Shown here: piece after piece, positions 37,590 to 48,915 of the stretch | Layout of the letters: the number at the start of each line of letters is the position of its first letter | Position numbering within the stretch: position 1 is the first letter of the stretch | NCBI RefSeq assembly: GCF_007655135.1 | Contig: NW_022204288.1 | Coordinates: 1-64,000 of the forward strand | DNA from: Punica granatum | Taxonomy: Eukaryota > Streptophyta > Magnoliopsida > Myrtales > Lythraceae | DNA length: 64,000 nucleotides | Direction: 5' to 3' | Notes under the pieces: generated by a model | Databases searched by the model: none | The model's input: the letters and a program-made list of their open reading frames with translations, nothing else | What the model was told of the DNA's origin: nothing | Made by a program: the position numbers and the translations under genes

Positions 37590-38370
37590 TCAAACTTGAA
37601 TGAACATGACAATCCTGCCTATTCCGGACTCCCCATATATTCTGAACTCTGAATGTATGGCGCATGCTATGATTAACTCGACCATTTCATGCATACGTAA
37701 CAAAACATTAGTCCTATGTATTTCCTCATTTATAGCATTACTGGAGCTTTTCAGGTTTTTCCAAATCCAATTCTTTAAACAAATCATTTTTACGGGACAA
37801 CTTGTCCATCGCCGCCAAATATTCGTTCCATCACCACCACCCGCAGCACTGCCACAACCATGATTGCCACCAGCCCCCAATAGCATGGCTCACTTCCATG
37901 AGACGCTCAACTCTGGTATCAGTAGGCACGATCTGGCACTGAATGGAGCCACTATATCCAGTTCGAGATGACCGTCCTTCCTTTCTCTGCTCGAGCGTCG
38001 ACCAGGAAATTGGTTGTCCAACAGGGTGACGGGATCGGTCTGAGGCAAAGTATTGGCTGCTGTGAGAGTATCACCTCTGTTGTCAAATTATGATCTTGTA
38101 CATCCTCAGCCGCCTCATCTTCCCGCTTGTTACCACTGGTTTGCTCGGGACACGCTGGTGGTGATAACCCTCTTTGCTCCATACAGGGAAGTAAAGAGAG
38201 CAACAGAGAGAACTCGGTGGGTCGAGAACTGACTCGAAATCACATGAGCAAAAGCTCCTGGTTCTAATCTCTCTTTGGAAACTCAACTCATTTGGAAGGA
38301 AGGAAGCAGTCAATTGGAGAAGATCGAGTAACAATGAACTTCCACACGCAAAAAACTTCTTCAAGAAACA
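37590..38370 (-). pseudogene. Decayed cluster unit E
   Basis: Minus-strand remnants without a usable frame. The stretch near 38285-38355 (plus strand CAGTCAATTGGAG...CTTCCACACG...ACTTCTTC) matches 48065-48125 and resembles 41780-41815 and 43095-43150, so it is another copy of the cluster's upstream region. Gly-rich coding-like DNA near 37830-37886 may be an old linker. Boundaries are approximate. Confidence 0.35.
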
Positions 38371-39011
38371 ATAATCAGAATTTCAATGATCAAAATACTA
38401 TAAATCCCATTAAGAAACATAACTTTTTGCACAAGTCTTACAGGATCTTCAGGCAATAACATATTTTCTGTGAAAAAGGGAGAATTTTCTCCCGGAACCA
38501 ATCTGCCAGATAGTGCAAACAAGGAACTCATGCATCACTATCAGTTCTACTTACTCCTAAACATCGATAATTCATGGAAAGACGCCCAACATAGGAAGTA
38601 GCTCATCAAGTTACATGTCTTGTTCTGACTAATCTCCTGTAGGACCATTTTTGGCCGGCTGTGCCATTCTGCCACCACAACAACCCTTCCGATCACAAAC
38701 TCATAACGATCATCTCCAAGTATGAGTCCCAATTCAGGTCTGTCCCAGTTCAAACCAAATCATAGGATAACATGCCACGCTAGCTTTTTCCAAATGAGAC
38801 TGGAAATGAGCTAGTATTTAGTCGATTAAGACTGATCACGGGTGAGTCAGTCTAAACAAAAATCTCGTCAGCACTAAATTCTCAAATTAGGTACCTTTCA
38901 AGTGCTAAATTATCCACTCAGTTCATCTAATTATTTTACTCGCACGAAGATTAAATTTGTCCGGTTAGTCAATTTAATATATATATATATACGTATATAT
39001 TTTCATACTCA

Positions 39012-39720
39012 GAATTGGGTAGGGGCCGCGCGAACGCAGGCCCCCGCTGCCACAAATTATGACGTAGGCTCGACCACTTGGGCCGACCTTAGGCGGGCAC
39101 CCCTTCGAAGTGCAATGAAGGTCACCAGCCTAGCCCATGGGCCTTCAGGATCGCCCATTGAGCCCGTCCAGGTAAGTATGTTGCCCCATTAGCTGACCCT
39201 TCATTTTATAATCCCCTCTTCCCCATCTTCTTCGCTAAGCTTTTCGATGTGGTATTCATATTTGACTTTCTGAAAAAAAAAATTCATTGGTCCGACAACT
39301 TCCTGCTGAGGGAGTACTCTCCATGTTATTCGCTTTGGAAATTCAATGTACTCGGAGCAAAAAAAGAAGCGGTGTTCGAGTTATAACTTCGACACGTAGT
39401 CGTTGGTTGGACATGTTCAATAATCAGAACGTTTGAAATCACAAGGCAATGCAATATAGGTTTTGTGAATACTGAAAACAAAAAGTCATCCATTAAGCCA
39501 GCCGACTTTTGGACGGTGAATAACTGAAAGTCGCCTGACACCAGAAATAGCTCATCAAAATGCAGAGTCTTGCTCGAATTAGTTAACATTCTCCTGTACC
39601 TCGACATCCGCATTCTATCTCCCATTATATTCCATCCTTCCGCCAGCATCACAGTGCATCCGTAGCTACGGAAAGTCCTCCTCTCTTGGACAGTTCATTC
39701 CTTAATGGACCATCTGAGGG
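39012..39720 (+). repeat. GC-rich cluster repeat, copy 1, with family remnant
   Basis: Begins at GGGTAGGGGCCGCGCGAACG and continues through a block that stays open in one plus-strand frame to a consensus splice donor CAG|GTAAGTATG at 39169-39180. The following 500 bases closely match 42940-43560. Landmarks are CATTGGTCCGACAACTTC, CGACACGTAGTCGTTGGTTG and AAGTCATCCATTAAGCCAGC. At 39685-39720 the complement encodes PSDGPLRNELSK, a piece of the cluster core, so the repeat contains a dead family member. The start can fold as GGGGCC...GGCCCC. Confidence 0.6.
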
Positions 39721-39984
39721 TGTATGTATACATGTGTAAACTCAATGGGATGTCATGTTCCTCTGCAAGCCCTAGCTACATCCGCGTGTCTCCCGAATCT
39801 GTTGTATCCGGCCTAGTGTGGTTGATTTGCAGGAAGAACCCAAATTTTCTCAAAGCAAAATTGTGCTGAACTATACTTAGCTAATGGTTTAAAACTATTT
39901 TCCGTGTAATGCACAATATCATATATTTATCACGCAAACAATCACGAGAAATATATACTTCGGTTGCACATCATGATTCGAACA

Positions 39985-40560
39985 TTAAGCTATTAAACTG
40001 TAGATTAAACTTAGAAAGATATAAGAAATAAAGTAGTGTTGCCACCAGCGTGGCTTCTCTGAGGGGCTTATGCAGCGGCTTGGCTCATTTGATAGGTGTT
40101 CGCTGCCAAAACCCGAACCACCATGGCCACCTCGACCAGTCGCCACTTTGATGTCACGAATGGCAACCAATGTTCCCTTTGCGAGTATCAAAAGTCAACA
40201 TTTTGAAGTAATGATTTCGAAGCCCAATGTCATCGCCATGGCAGCTCCAAAGAGCTGTGAGAAGATGGTATTTGCATGCGTCGCGGGGGTCAAGCACGTC
40301 TACGTTATGTTCTGTAGGCATATGGACAGAAGCTCCTTGCGCATGTTCCCATGCTTTCACTTGACCATGTTCTTTCTCGGCTTCGGATTCCAATCGCAGT
40401 TTCATTTTCTAGCTCATTCCTTTTTCTTCCTCGTTCCAAATATCTATTTGATGGCTTCTTTCACCTCTTTATAGTCGAGGGCCATAATATGAAAGTGTTC
40501 TTGCCTACATTGTGGATATGCTCTGTTCCTGCTGGGCGCTCCTTTCGAGCCATTTACGAA
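39985..40560 (-). pseudogene. Cluster member G, broken by stops and a frameshift
   Basis: The complement from about 40500 reads VKEAIK-stop-IFGT, which aligns with KEAIKQILGTGKK in the copy at 44.7 kb. Further stops follow. The core appears as GLRNHYFKMLTFDTRKG near 40180-40230. The frame then shifts at about 40170-40185 into a Gly-rich linker (GRGGHGGSGFGSEHL) and a tail with RWWQHYF. Core, linker and tail occur in the family order, so this is a former full-length member. The start is not determinable. Confidence 0.55.
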
Positions 40561-40943
40561 GCAACGGCGAGCAACTGCAAAGCTGACAAATACATACACA
40601 TATTTTGTGTATAGCCAGGCTACGAGGGCCTAGGGCACCTAAGAGCCACCGGCAAAAAAGATTAATCATCGCTCCGGCGCAAACGCGGGTCCTTACTTAG
40701 TTTAATATATGAGAAAGGAGTCCAGACATAGGAAAGATAAACGTGATTGACCGGAAGCAAACAACTTCATTATAACGGGCAACTCAAGAATCACATAATT
40801 TATAAGCCAAATGACCAATGGAAAAATTAGGAAATTGAAATTTATATCTAATAAAATCTTCTACTATTATAACTACCATAAATGTTCTAAAAAAAAAAAA
40901 GCAAAAGGAAGTTTCAAGTACAAGAAAATGATGAAGAGGCAAT

Positions 40944-41556
40944 TCATTTTTCTCCTTTCTCGGCCTTTCCCTTGAGCCACCGGGGCAAATAACTATGTTT
41001 ACCTCCTCTATCCCGTCCTGCTGCTCCATTCTCTTCCACCGTTTGTCTTCCGTCGCTACCCTTGCCAGCATCTGTTGCTGCAACGCCTTCCTCGACATTG
41101 AAGGTGCTCCATTTGATCAATTCATTTCTAAACGAACCATCTGAGGGTGGGACGTACCAATTCTGCCTGACTATCATCATTCCCTTTGGTTGCTTGCGTT
41201 ACTGCAGCCTTGGAAGTCGACGTCGTGCTGTGAACGCGGAAGCAGGTGCCAAAACGATGGTCTTTGCGGAATTAATGCTTGTGGTATTCTCCTTCTTATA
41301 GTCAAGGAACTCATCCACATTTTCCTCGGACGAAACTGAGCCAGTGGCTTTCAGTTGCCGATGATGGAGCTCAGTGCCATGGACATCATCCTGAGCCAAT
41401 TCCTCTGTCTGCGACTTGATAATAGCCGGAGGAAGCAGTGAACGGACTTCATCAACCATTTCTTGTCTGGGTTCCATTCCATCTTCAACCCTTTTGTTGT
41501 TGATGAGTGGATAAGGAAGAACCTCTCTGACTCTGTCGTTTACGTCTTTCTCCTGG
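40944..41556 (-). pseudogene. Cluster member H, full-length but for one stop
   Basis: Minus-strand frame open from about 41556: EKDVNDRVREVLPYPL, then MVDEVRSLLPPAII, GTELHHRQLKATGSVSSEEN and TIVLAPASAFTARRRL. It is interrupted by a single TAA (plus 41199-41201), then continues in the same frame through VPPSDGSFRNELIKWSTFNV, a Gly/Asp linker and the tail YLPRWLKGKAEKGEK. Without the stop it would be the longest copy of the family. The stop could instead mark an unrecognised splice. The 3' flank is nearly the same as that of the copy at 47.5 kb. Confidence 0.6.
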
Positions 41557-41842
41557 AAAAGTTACGGGTGAAAAAGGCAATATGCACAGAAAAGGTTCTT
41601 CAGTTAAAAGGCGATGATCAGTCAATTTAATTACCTCGAGAAGGACAAGTCTTGAACTGATGATTACCTCGAAATTTAGTAGAAATTTTACATCTGTAGC
41701 TTTCAATATTGAACTCTACTTGACAGTGTGAGTAGAAGTTTGAATCGGTCCTGGAACTTCCTTCGGAAAGGACAACCTCCATGCCCGTCTTCCACACGTA
41801 AAGACTTCTATGAGAAAACAATAAAACAGTCAGAATTGAGGG

Positions 41843-42330
41843 CTGTTTGGATTAAAAGTTAATTTTAACTTTAACTTTAACTCAACACACTATATAATAA
41901 AAATATACATTTTTCAAGTTAAAAATTTTAACTTTAACTCAACACACTATACAACAAAAACACATATTTCCCAAGTCAAATTTATAATCCCAACTCATTT
42001 GTCCTTTTCCACGATCAAAATCAAAATTACTTTAACTTTGAATCCAAACGCATCGTCAATGATCAAAATGCTAATAGCCCGTTTGATTTTAGAGTCGGTT
42101 TTTAAAATTTTAACTTTAACTTTAACTCTGTTCACTATACAACAAAAGTTAACAATACAATTATTACTTTTTCAATTTTTTTAACCATTTAATTCAATTT
42201 TTAATACTAAATTCTCTCAATTATTCATTACTTTTTCATACTTTTTCTCATAATTCAACAACATACTTATTACAACCCAATTAAAATCAAAATTCAACTC
42301 TACTTAACTTTAAAACCAAACACACTGTAA
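41843..42330. mobile_element. Two adjacent Tourist-like MITEs
   Basis: The first (41843-42053) has inverted ends GGGCTGTTTGGATT / GAATCCAAACGCATC. The second (about 42076-42330) has TAGCCCGTTTGATTTTA / AAAACCAAACACACTG. Interiors are AT-rich with TTTAACTTTAACTC words. The pair recurs near the left edge of the window (245-715). GTTTGG-type inverted ends and short length fit Tourist/PIF-Harbinger MITEs; target duplications are not clean. Confidence 0.55.
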
Positions 42331-42630
42331 AAATCTCATTACATATTTTTTAATAATTAAAATTGATCACAATTATTAAATATCTGTTGTCTGACTTAAC
42401 AAAAGAATATAGAATAACAATCTTTTTTAATTTTCCAAATAAAACAATTTCAGAAAATAAAAAAGGGAGAAGACATATTTGGGAAGGGAGATTTATGATA
42501 CGGTGGGGCTTGCCACCGGCCACCATAACCCCAGTTGAGGTCTCCAGTGAATTTTGGGTCCACCGATGACTTCGCCGGGGGTGGTGGTTGCCGGGCTTCA
42601 GGCCTCCACCGCCCATCTCCAGCTTCAATC

Positions 42631-42635
<5 letters not shown>

Positions 42636-42663
<28 letters not shown>
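42636..42663. repeat. (TA)n microsatellite
   Basis: A pure TA run of about 28 bases beside a GC-rich stretch (42480-42620, GGTGGGGCTTGCCACCGGCC and similar) of unknown origin. Confidence 0.9.
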
Positions 42664-42665
<2 letters not shown>

Positions 42666-42773
42666 ATAGCAGTTTTGGGAATTTTGAAACGGGGGCAAGG
42701 GGCATTTTCATCTTCTCGAGCAAAACTGGGGCGACGATCAAACATGGTCTCAGGGGATTTAATTTTCTACTGA

Positions 42774-43600
42774 GAATTAGTTAGGGGCCGCGCGAACGCA
42801 GGCCCCCACTGCCACAAATTATGACGTAGGTTCGACCGCTTGGGCCGACCTTAGGCTGGCACCCCTTCAAAGTGCAATGAAGGTCACCAGCCTAGCCCAT
42901 GGGCCTTCAGGATCGCCCATTGAGCCCGTCCAGGTAAGTATGTTGCCCCTTCAGCTTAGCCTTGCTTTTATAATCCCCTTTCGCCATCTCCATTGCTAAG
43001 CTTTTCGATGTGGGTATTCATGTTGACTTTCTGAAAAAAAAAAAAAATTTCATTGGTCCGACAACTTCTTGCTGAGGGAGTAATCTCCATGTGCTTCTCT
43101 ATTCGCTTTGGAAATCCAATGTTCTTGGAGCAAAAAAGGAAGCAGTCCTCAGTTTGGAGTACATGGTTCGAGTTATAACTTCGACACGTAGTCGTTGGTT
43201 GGACATGTTCAGTAATTGGAACATTTGAAATCATAAGGCAATATAGGTTTATGAATACTGAAAACAAAAAGTCATCCATTAAGCCAGCCAGCCTTTTGGA
43301 CGATGAATAACTGAAAGTCGCCTGACACCAGAAATAGCTCATCAAAATACGTCTTGCTCGAATTACTTAACCTTCTCCTGCACCTTGTGCCGCACTCTAT
43401 CACCGCTGCCATTGCGACATACTCTGTTAGTCCCTAACCTCACCATCAATTATCACAGCCTTGTCTCCTGTTCCATAATTCCGCCAACATCACAGTGCAT
43501 CCTTAGCTATTGGAAAGTCCTCCCCTCTTGGACAGTTCATTTCATTGCTCAATGGACCATCTGAGGGCAGTGTCATACGTGCTTGTGTAAACTCAATGCG
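42774..43600 (+). repeat. GC-rich cluster repeat, copy 2, with family remnant
   Basis: Same order as copy 1: GGGGCCGCGCGAACGCAGGC at the start, an open plus-strand frame with NYDVGSTAWADLR and [18 protein letters not shown], a donor CAG|GTAAGTATG at 42931-42942, then the shared 500-base block. At 43530-43565 the complement reads PSDGPLSNEMN, a remnant of the cluster core. It differs from copy 1 by point changes and small indels. Confidence 0.6.
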
Positions 43601-43619
43601 ATGTCATGTTGTCCCTCTA

Positions 43620-44155
43620 CAAGCCTTATATTGGAAAAGAACGTATTTGCATTTCTTAAACTTGATCGTCCAGCAAAAAAACTTGATCGTTCAGCTAAAG
43701 TTTAGCTCGCACAGGCTACGTATAGCTTTACATCTGCTTTGGTTACTAATTGCTGTTGAGCAGTTGAAAAAAAAGGAAAGAGTAGCCTCATCCAGGTTTC
43801 TTACAACCCTTCAAAAGGCTGCTGGACCGGATTTTCTGAGTGAAAAATCGATGCTCACACCCGCGTTGCGGTTGAAGTGCCAGCTTACATTTTGAATGAT
43901 AGTTTTGAGGTGAAATTGAGTTGTTAAGCAATCAAATAGTAGGCAAAAAATCGAGTTTACAACAAATAAAAAGAAAAAGAAAAAGTAAATTTCATGTACA
44001 AGCAAATTTTAACCACCATATGGGTGCATTTCGCGAAACATATGCTGACACCAGGCGAACTTTACTTGGAGGCTAAGATCAAAATCAACTATAAATAAAT
44101 AGTTCGTGATCAGGGTCAGGACAAGCCAACACCCAAGCCTGAATTATCTGACACC
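43620..44155. repeat. Paralogous 3' flank of cluster member I
   Basis: Matches 47210-47450 and 33960-34140 in order: CATTTGCATT, AAATCGATGCTC, GTTGCGGTTGAAG-like, GAGTTGTTAA, and GTACAAG near the coding end. Non-coding. Confidence 0.5.
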
Positions 44156-44829
44156 TTAATTTTGCCCTTTGTTGGTCTTTCCCTTGAACCACCGATGCCA
44201 AAAAGAGATGCTCCATCTACCCCCCATTGCTGCTGTGCCGACTTCTGCCTTTTGTCCTCCTTTGCTACCCCCACCGACTCCCATCCCTGCTGCATCATCT
44301 TCCCTGGCATCAAAAGTTCTCATTTTGAACCACTCATTTCTAAATGATCGATCTGTCGAGGCTAATGCTGAAGTGGAAGAGCTTTGGAATCCACTGCTGG
44401 GCCTCTCCTCTCCCTTTGGTTTCTTGCCTACCCATATGCTTTCGCATTGACGTTGTGTTGTAGGCTTTGAATCGGGTGCTGAAAGGATGGGACCGATGGT
44501 TGTGATATTCTCGTCATGACAATCAATGGATTCATCCACATTTGCCTAGGATGAAATTGAGCCAATGGTTTTGACATGCCGACCATAAAGCTCAGTGCCA
44601 CGCTTATCTTCTCGGTCCAATCCCTCCACCTGTGACTCGGTAATAGTTGGAGGAAGCTGAGAATGAACTCCGTCGACATTTTTTGGTTTGGGTTGTTTTC
44701 TTTCTTCACCCATTTTCTTCCCAGTTCCGAGTATCTGCTTGATGGCTTCTTTAGCGGGCTTTATTGTTGATGGCCATGCTATCAGAGGCTTCTTGCCTGC
44801 ACTGTGGATGTTCTTTGTTCCTGGCGGGC
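44156..44829 (-). pseudogene. Cluster member I, one in-frame stop and lost 5' part
   Basis: The complement reads KEAIKQILGTGKKMGEE, KNVDGVHSQLPPTI and GTELYGRHVKTIGSISS, then a TAG (plus 44546-44548). It continues ANVDESIDCHDENITTIGP, FGKKPKGEE-like text, STDRSFRNEWFKMRTFDARE (core), GMGVGGGSKGGQK and the tail FWHRWFKGKTNKGQN. The part after the stop is open for 127 codons from an internal ATG (44539). A solo LTR lies immediately upstream at 44835, so the 5' end of the unit is displaced. Confidence 0.55.
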
Positions 44830-44834
44830 ATTCC

Positions 44835-46595
44835 TGCTAGTTCCACGGGGCGCAGCGGAAGCGAAAAAGGAACAGAAATTCAAAATTTCCTACCCGTGAA
44901 ACTAATTCCAAGACCTACTAGAAGAATAAGAGTAAATAAAAACGTACCTGGAATATTTAAAGTTGTCGACCGAGCGTCCCACGCGTGACGCCTCTACTGG
45001 AATCCACACCGACTTTGTCGACGAGTCTTCGAGATCGGCAGTGCTAGCGACCAACACTCGAAAGAAAACACTAATGCGACACCCGAAATTTTTCAGACTA
45101 ATGGACCTAATTTGGATTGAACAATTCAACCCAAATTATTATATACATACACATATGCACGCACTATATATATCTGAGCACTTATATGAGTGCGTTTTAT
45201 ATATATATATATATAAGCACTTATATGAGTGCGTTTTATATATATCTATATATATACTTATGCATACATATATATCACATATATATGCATACCCTGTTAC
45301 CCATACTTACTGCCATATATATACACATATATATAGGCTTGAGGATGGGGCAATTTGCTTGTCCCACCGATGTGGGATAAGAGAAATTAAGAATTTCAAG
45401 AGCCAAGTGCATGGCTAAGTGTCATTATACAATTGGCCCATGTGTTACCATATAATAGACTCCAAGTGGTTCAATAAAAAAATAGCCACTTAGCACACCA
45501 TTAAATCAAATAAATCGGGTCTAATTAATCGGTAAATTTAATCTCATTAAATATCCGATTAATTGGTCGCACCTAAATCATCTAATCTCTATTAGACGAT
45601 TTTATTTTTTCAAAATATCTCGTCAATTTAGTCGTAGTGTGTGACCCTGTAGGTTCCCAATTACGTTGACAGTAATATCAAAATCTCTATTTCAATATTA
45701 CAAACAGTGAGTGGCATCTAGCAATGCATCACTGTTACTCAAGTAATCGGAAAGTCAATTTCTCGACGAACCTTGTGACCTACGTTACCGTGTAATATAA
45801 TCCCTTTGTCCTCTATATCTCTATTGAGCGCAAGGCATGGTCGATGACATCATTGTATGGCTCAATATCTCTTTTTCTTGGTTTACCGGGTAAGTCTATC
45901 AGAACAAATGAGCTCGATATCGCTATATCGACTCATTTGGGTATGCATACACTTTTAGACTTAACCACCAAGTGGCCGTGAGATATCGCTCCCGTTTCGT
46001 AGGAGGGACAAATCCTATCTTGGTTACTCACATTCCTCTCCATGCTCTGTGATATACCCAATAACTGTCTTTATAACCATCCTGTTACAGTGGCGTTTGA
46101 CAGTATCAAAGTATATGACATTACATGTAGGAATCTATGGTGACCTCAAGTCAAAGGACCATTACACTATAGTCACTTTGAGATATGCTAATGACAGTCA
46201 CGTAACAACCCATGTAGCAATCTCATGGTGGGTCAGTCCAATACACATTACTCTTAATGTATACATGTGGTGTGATTTGATATCTCCATATCCATGACCT
46301 ATGAGACTTGGTCATCAATCAACACTCACACTAGTCTAACCGTATTATCGTTGTCCTAATTAACGATAATACTTTTGACTATGGACATTTAGGAATAATG
46401 TTCATTAATTATAGGATCTCACAATCAAGTCACACTTGATGCCTATTGAACCTACTATTCCAAGGACATTATTGTGTAAAATCATATTTAGCGCAATCTA
46501 CACAATAACAGATATGCCTCGTAATATAATGAAATAGATATCATATTACAGAACTGATTATAGATTGCCTCTAGGGCATACACCAATTCCCAACA
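44835..46595 (-). mobile_element. Solo LTR (1,761 bp), Copia-like, TSD ATTCC
   Basis: Read on the minus strand it starts TGTTGGGAATTGGTGTATGC and ends CCCGTGGAACTAGCA. ATTCC flanks it exactly at 44830-44834 and 46596-46600. The long LTR with an opening phrase about a GCCCTAGAGGCAATC stretch is typical of large-LTR plant Copia elements. Near 45140-45330 it holds a TATATA-rich zone with the phrase CACTTATATGAGTGCGTTTTA twice. No internal domain and no second LTR exist. It lies between the coding part of member I and the flanking DNA of the next unit. Confidence 0.8.
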
Positions 46596-46814
46596 ATTCC
46601 ATGCTAGCCAACAAATACATACGATTCTGACAACAAATACACACCCGTGTATATCCAGAATATGCCTCGGTACCTTTGAGGCACTTGGAAGATATACATA
46701 GGATTTACCAAATAATTATTCCCCTGTCCAATAAATGCCACAGCAGACATCTGCTATTAATTAAGGCCTAGACAAAGAATAACAAAATATCTTTCCTTGC
46801 CATTGCTCCTCTCT

Positions 46815-47500
46815 AATCGTTACATTTAGTCGAGTTCAATTAGTTGAATTTGTGTGCATTAATTTTAATGCGTTGCTTTGTTAACTCCTCAAATGAAAAG
46901 GACGGCGATTTCTCTAGTCTTCACTTGTCCACTAGATAGTCATTTAATTTGGGCAAGAGCGAGTCTCTGCATTGGAAATGTTACATAGCCTTTCACGTCA
47001 TCTCTTTGGTCAGGCTAACAAGCATCTCGGTGTACCTAATGTTAAGAACGAAGGGTTTTTACTCATACGATACATATACAAATGCTAAATGACAGTCATG
47101 CTGACAAATAATGCAGAGGCCCTCTCCTCTTCCTTCAAAGGCTTGTTTGAGTTCAATTATAATGCAATTTCCTTCCATTACCTTTTGAATGTGGTGTGAA
47201 TGACATCGTGAAACCTATCTCGGAAACAGCATTTGCATTCCTTAAACAAGATTGCTTAGCTGAAGTTAAGTTCGACTCGTATGCGCAACATATAGCCCTT
47301 ACATCTGCCTTAGCTGACCTCGAAAAATCGATGCTCTCCCTGTGGTTGTGGTTGTGGTTGAAGAGCCAACTTATATTTTTCGAATGATAGCTTGAGAAGA
47401 TATTGAGTTGTTAAACATTCAAATAGTTGGCAAAACATGGATGCTGACAAATGAAAAACAAAAGGAAATTTCGAGTACAAGAAAATGATGAGTAGGTAAT
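46815..47500. repeat. Paralogous flank of cluster member J
   Basis: Duplicate of 33530-34140 (see that entry), ending with GAGTACAAGAAAATGATGAG before the coding end, which also matches the 3' flank of member H (40915-40945). It defines the end of a duplication unit. Confidence 0.5.
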
Positions 47501-47860
47501 TTATTTTTCTCCTCTGTTGGTCTTTCCCTTGAGCCACGAGGGCAAACAAGAGGGGCTAGGTTTACCTGCTGCTGCTGCTGCTCCATTCTCTTCAACCGTT
47601 TGTCCTTCATTGCTGCCCTCAACAGCGCCTGTTGCCGCACCTTCCTTGACATTGAAAATTCTCATTTTGAACCATTCATTTCTAAATGAACCATCCGAGG
47701 TTGAGCTGATTGCAGTACACTGGCAAGGCTTAGACCATTTATTCACCTCTCTCTTTCGTTTCTTGTGTACCTGCAGGTTTGCAAGTTGACCTAGTGCTGG
47801 GGACGCGGAAGCAGGTGCTGAAACGATGGTCTTCGTAGAATTAATGCTTCTAAATAATAA
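47501..47860 (-). pseudogene. Cluster member J, N-terminally truncated
   Basis: The complement carries INSTKTIVSAPASASPALGQ, then VHKKRKREVNKW, the core STSDGSFRNEWFKMRIFNV, an Ala/Gly linker with VEENGAAAAAGK, and the tail CLPSWLKGKTNRGEK. The frame is open but loses similarity to the family upstream of INSTKT, where a locally duplicated sequence begins. It could still be translated from an upstream ATG (47890), giving 129 aa; I favour a truncated copy. Confidence 0.5.
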
Positions 47861-48218
47861 GACTTCTAAATAGCAACAATAATAAGGCAATCAAAAGGTG
47901 AATACCTACTGGATCCACAGGAAATGACGTATATTTTATAGCAACCAATCTAGTGATTGTGAAATTGAGAGCGAGTTTCCTGGGAACGTAGAAGTTTGAA
48001 TTGGTCCTGGAACTTCCTTTGGACTCCCTGCCTTCTATTCACTCAGGAAATTCAATATGGGAAGGTAGGGAAGCAGTCAATTGGAGATGGTTGGGATATA
48101 TCTTCCACAAACAAGACTTCTAAATAGCAACAATAATAAGGCAATCAAAAGGTGAATACCTACTGGATCCACAGGAAATGACGTATATTTTATAGCAACC
48201 AATCTAGTGATTGTGAAA
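47859..48218. repeat. Direct repeat of 106 bp, spacing 254 bp
   Basis: 47859-47964 and 48113-48218 are identical as read here (AAGACTTCTAAATAGCAACA ... GTGATTGTGAAA). Both contain a minus-strand TATAAAATAT. The intervening DNA includes cluster upstream sequence (CAGTCAATTGGAG). Identity implies a recent local duplication or gene conversion. Confidence 0.8.
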
Positions 48219-48429
48219 ACAAGAGCTCATCCATAAGGTCAACTGACTTCTAGACATCGATGATTGAGTAGACGACACCCAACATAGGGAATAGCTTTTC
48301 CAGCAGACCACGATAAGCCCGGTCTGTCCTTGACCTTTCCATTCCTACAAGCTTTTCGCCTGCCTGGGAATTAGTATGCACCCCTAGTCATTGCCAATGA
48401 CTGGTCTGCCCGAATCGTTACTGTTATAT

Positions 48430-48545
48430 ATATCGGGAGTCCACTTGAACGGTTCATTTCTCCATGAACTGTCTGGAAGAAGTAGCCCACTAAATCTGAT
48501 TGCAAACTCATAGCTAGCTATCATCTCCTGGCACCCATCCTTGTT
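48430..48545 (-). pseudogene. Cluster remnant K (core only)
   Basis: The complement reads SYEFAIRFSGLLLPDSSWRN followed by EPFKWTPDI, a diverged copy of the core and the residues before it. No linker or tail follows. Immediately downstream, other sequence shared with 38550-38620 (CACCCAACATAGG) appears at 48270. Confidence 0.45.
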
Positions 48546-48699
48546 CTAGTTCTGTCCCGGTTTTGAACAGATGCGTGCATGTTTGCAATTGCAACTTTCA
48601 GGCCTTCCAAGATCCTCTCAATTTATCATTGGGCCACGAAGTCCAACTCATGGTTATGCTTTACAGAGCAAATGGATTAATTTTCTTTTTGTAGTGAGG

Positions 48700-48915
48700 A
48701 TTGAGTAGGGGCCGCGCGAACGCAGGCCCCCACTGCCACAAATTATGATGCAGGCTCGGCCGCTTGGACCGACCTCAGACTGGCACCCCTTCGAATTGCA
48801 GTGAAAGTCACCAAGCCTAGCCCATGAGCCTTCATGATCACCCATCCAGCCCATCCAGCCCATCCAGGTAAGTATGTTGCCCCTTAAGGTGGGCCTTCCT
48901 TTTATAATTCCCCCT
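48700..48915 (+). repeat. GC-rich cluster repeat, copy 3 (short)
   Basis: GTAGGGGCCGCGCGAACGC start and CAG|GTAAGTATG donor (48865-48876) as in the other two copies, but with one extra A that breaks the open frame. A CCCATCCAG unit is repeated three times before the donor. The long downstream block of copies 1 and 2 is mostly absent. Confidence 0.6.

Noticed and set aside
45117..45418. Tyr/Ile/His-rich frames of 87-151 codons
   Set aside because: Lie inside the solo LTR and arise from TATATA and CACATA repeats.
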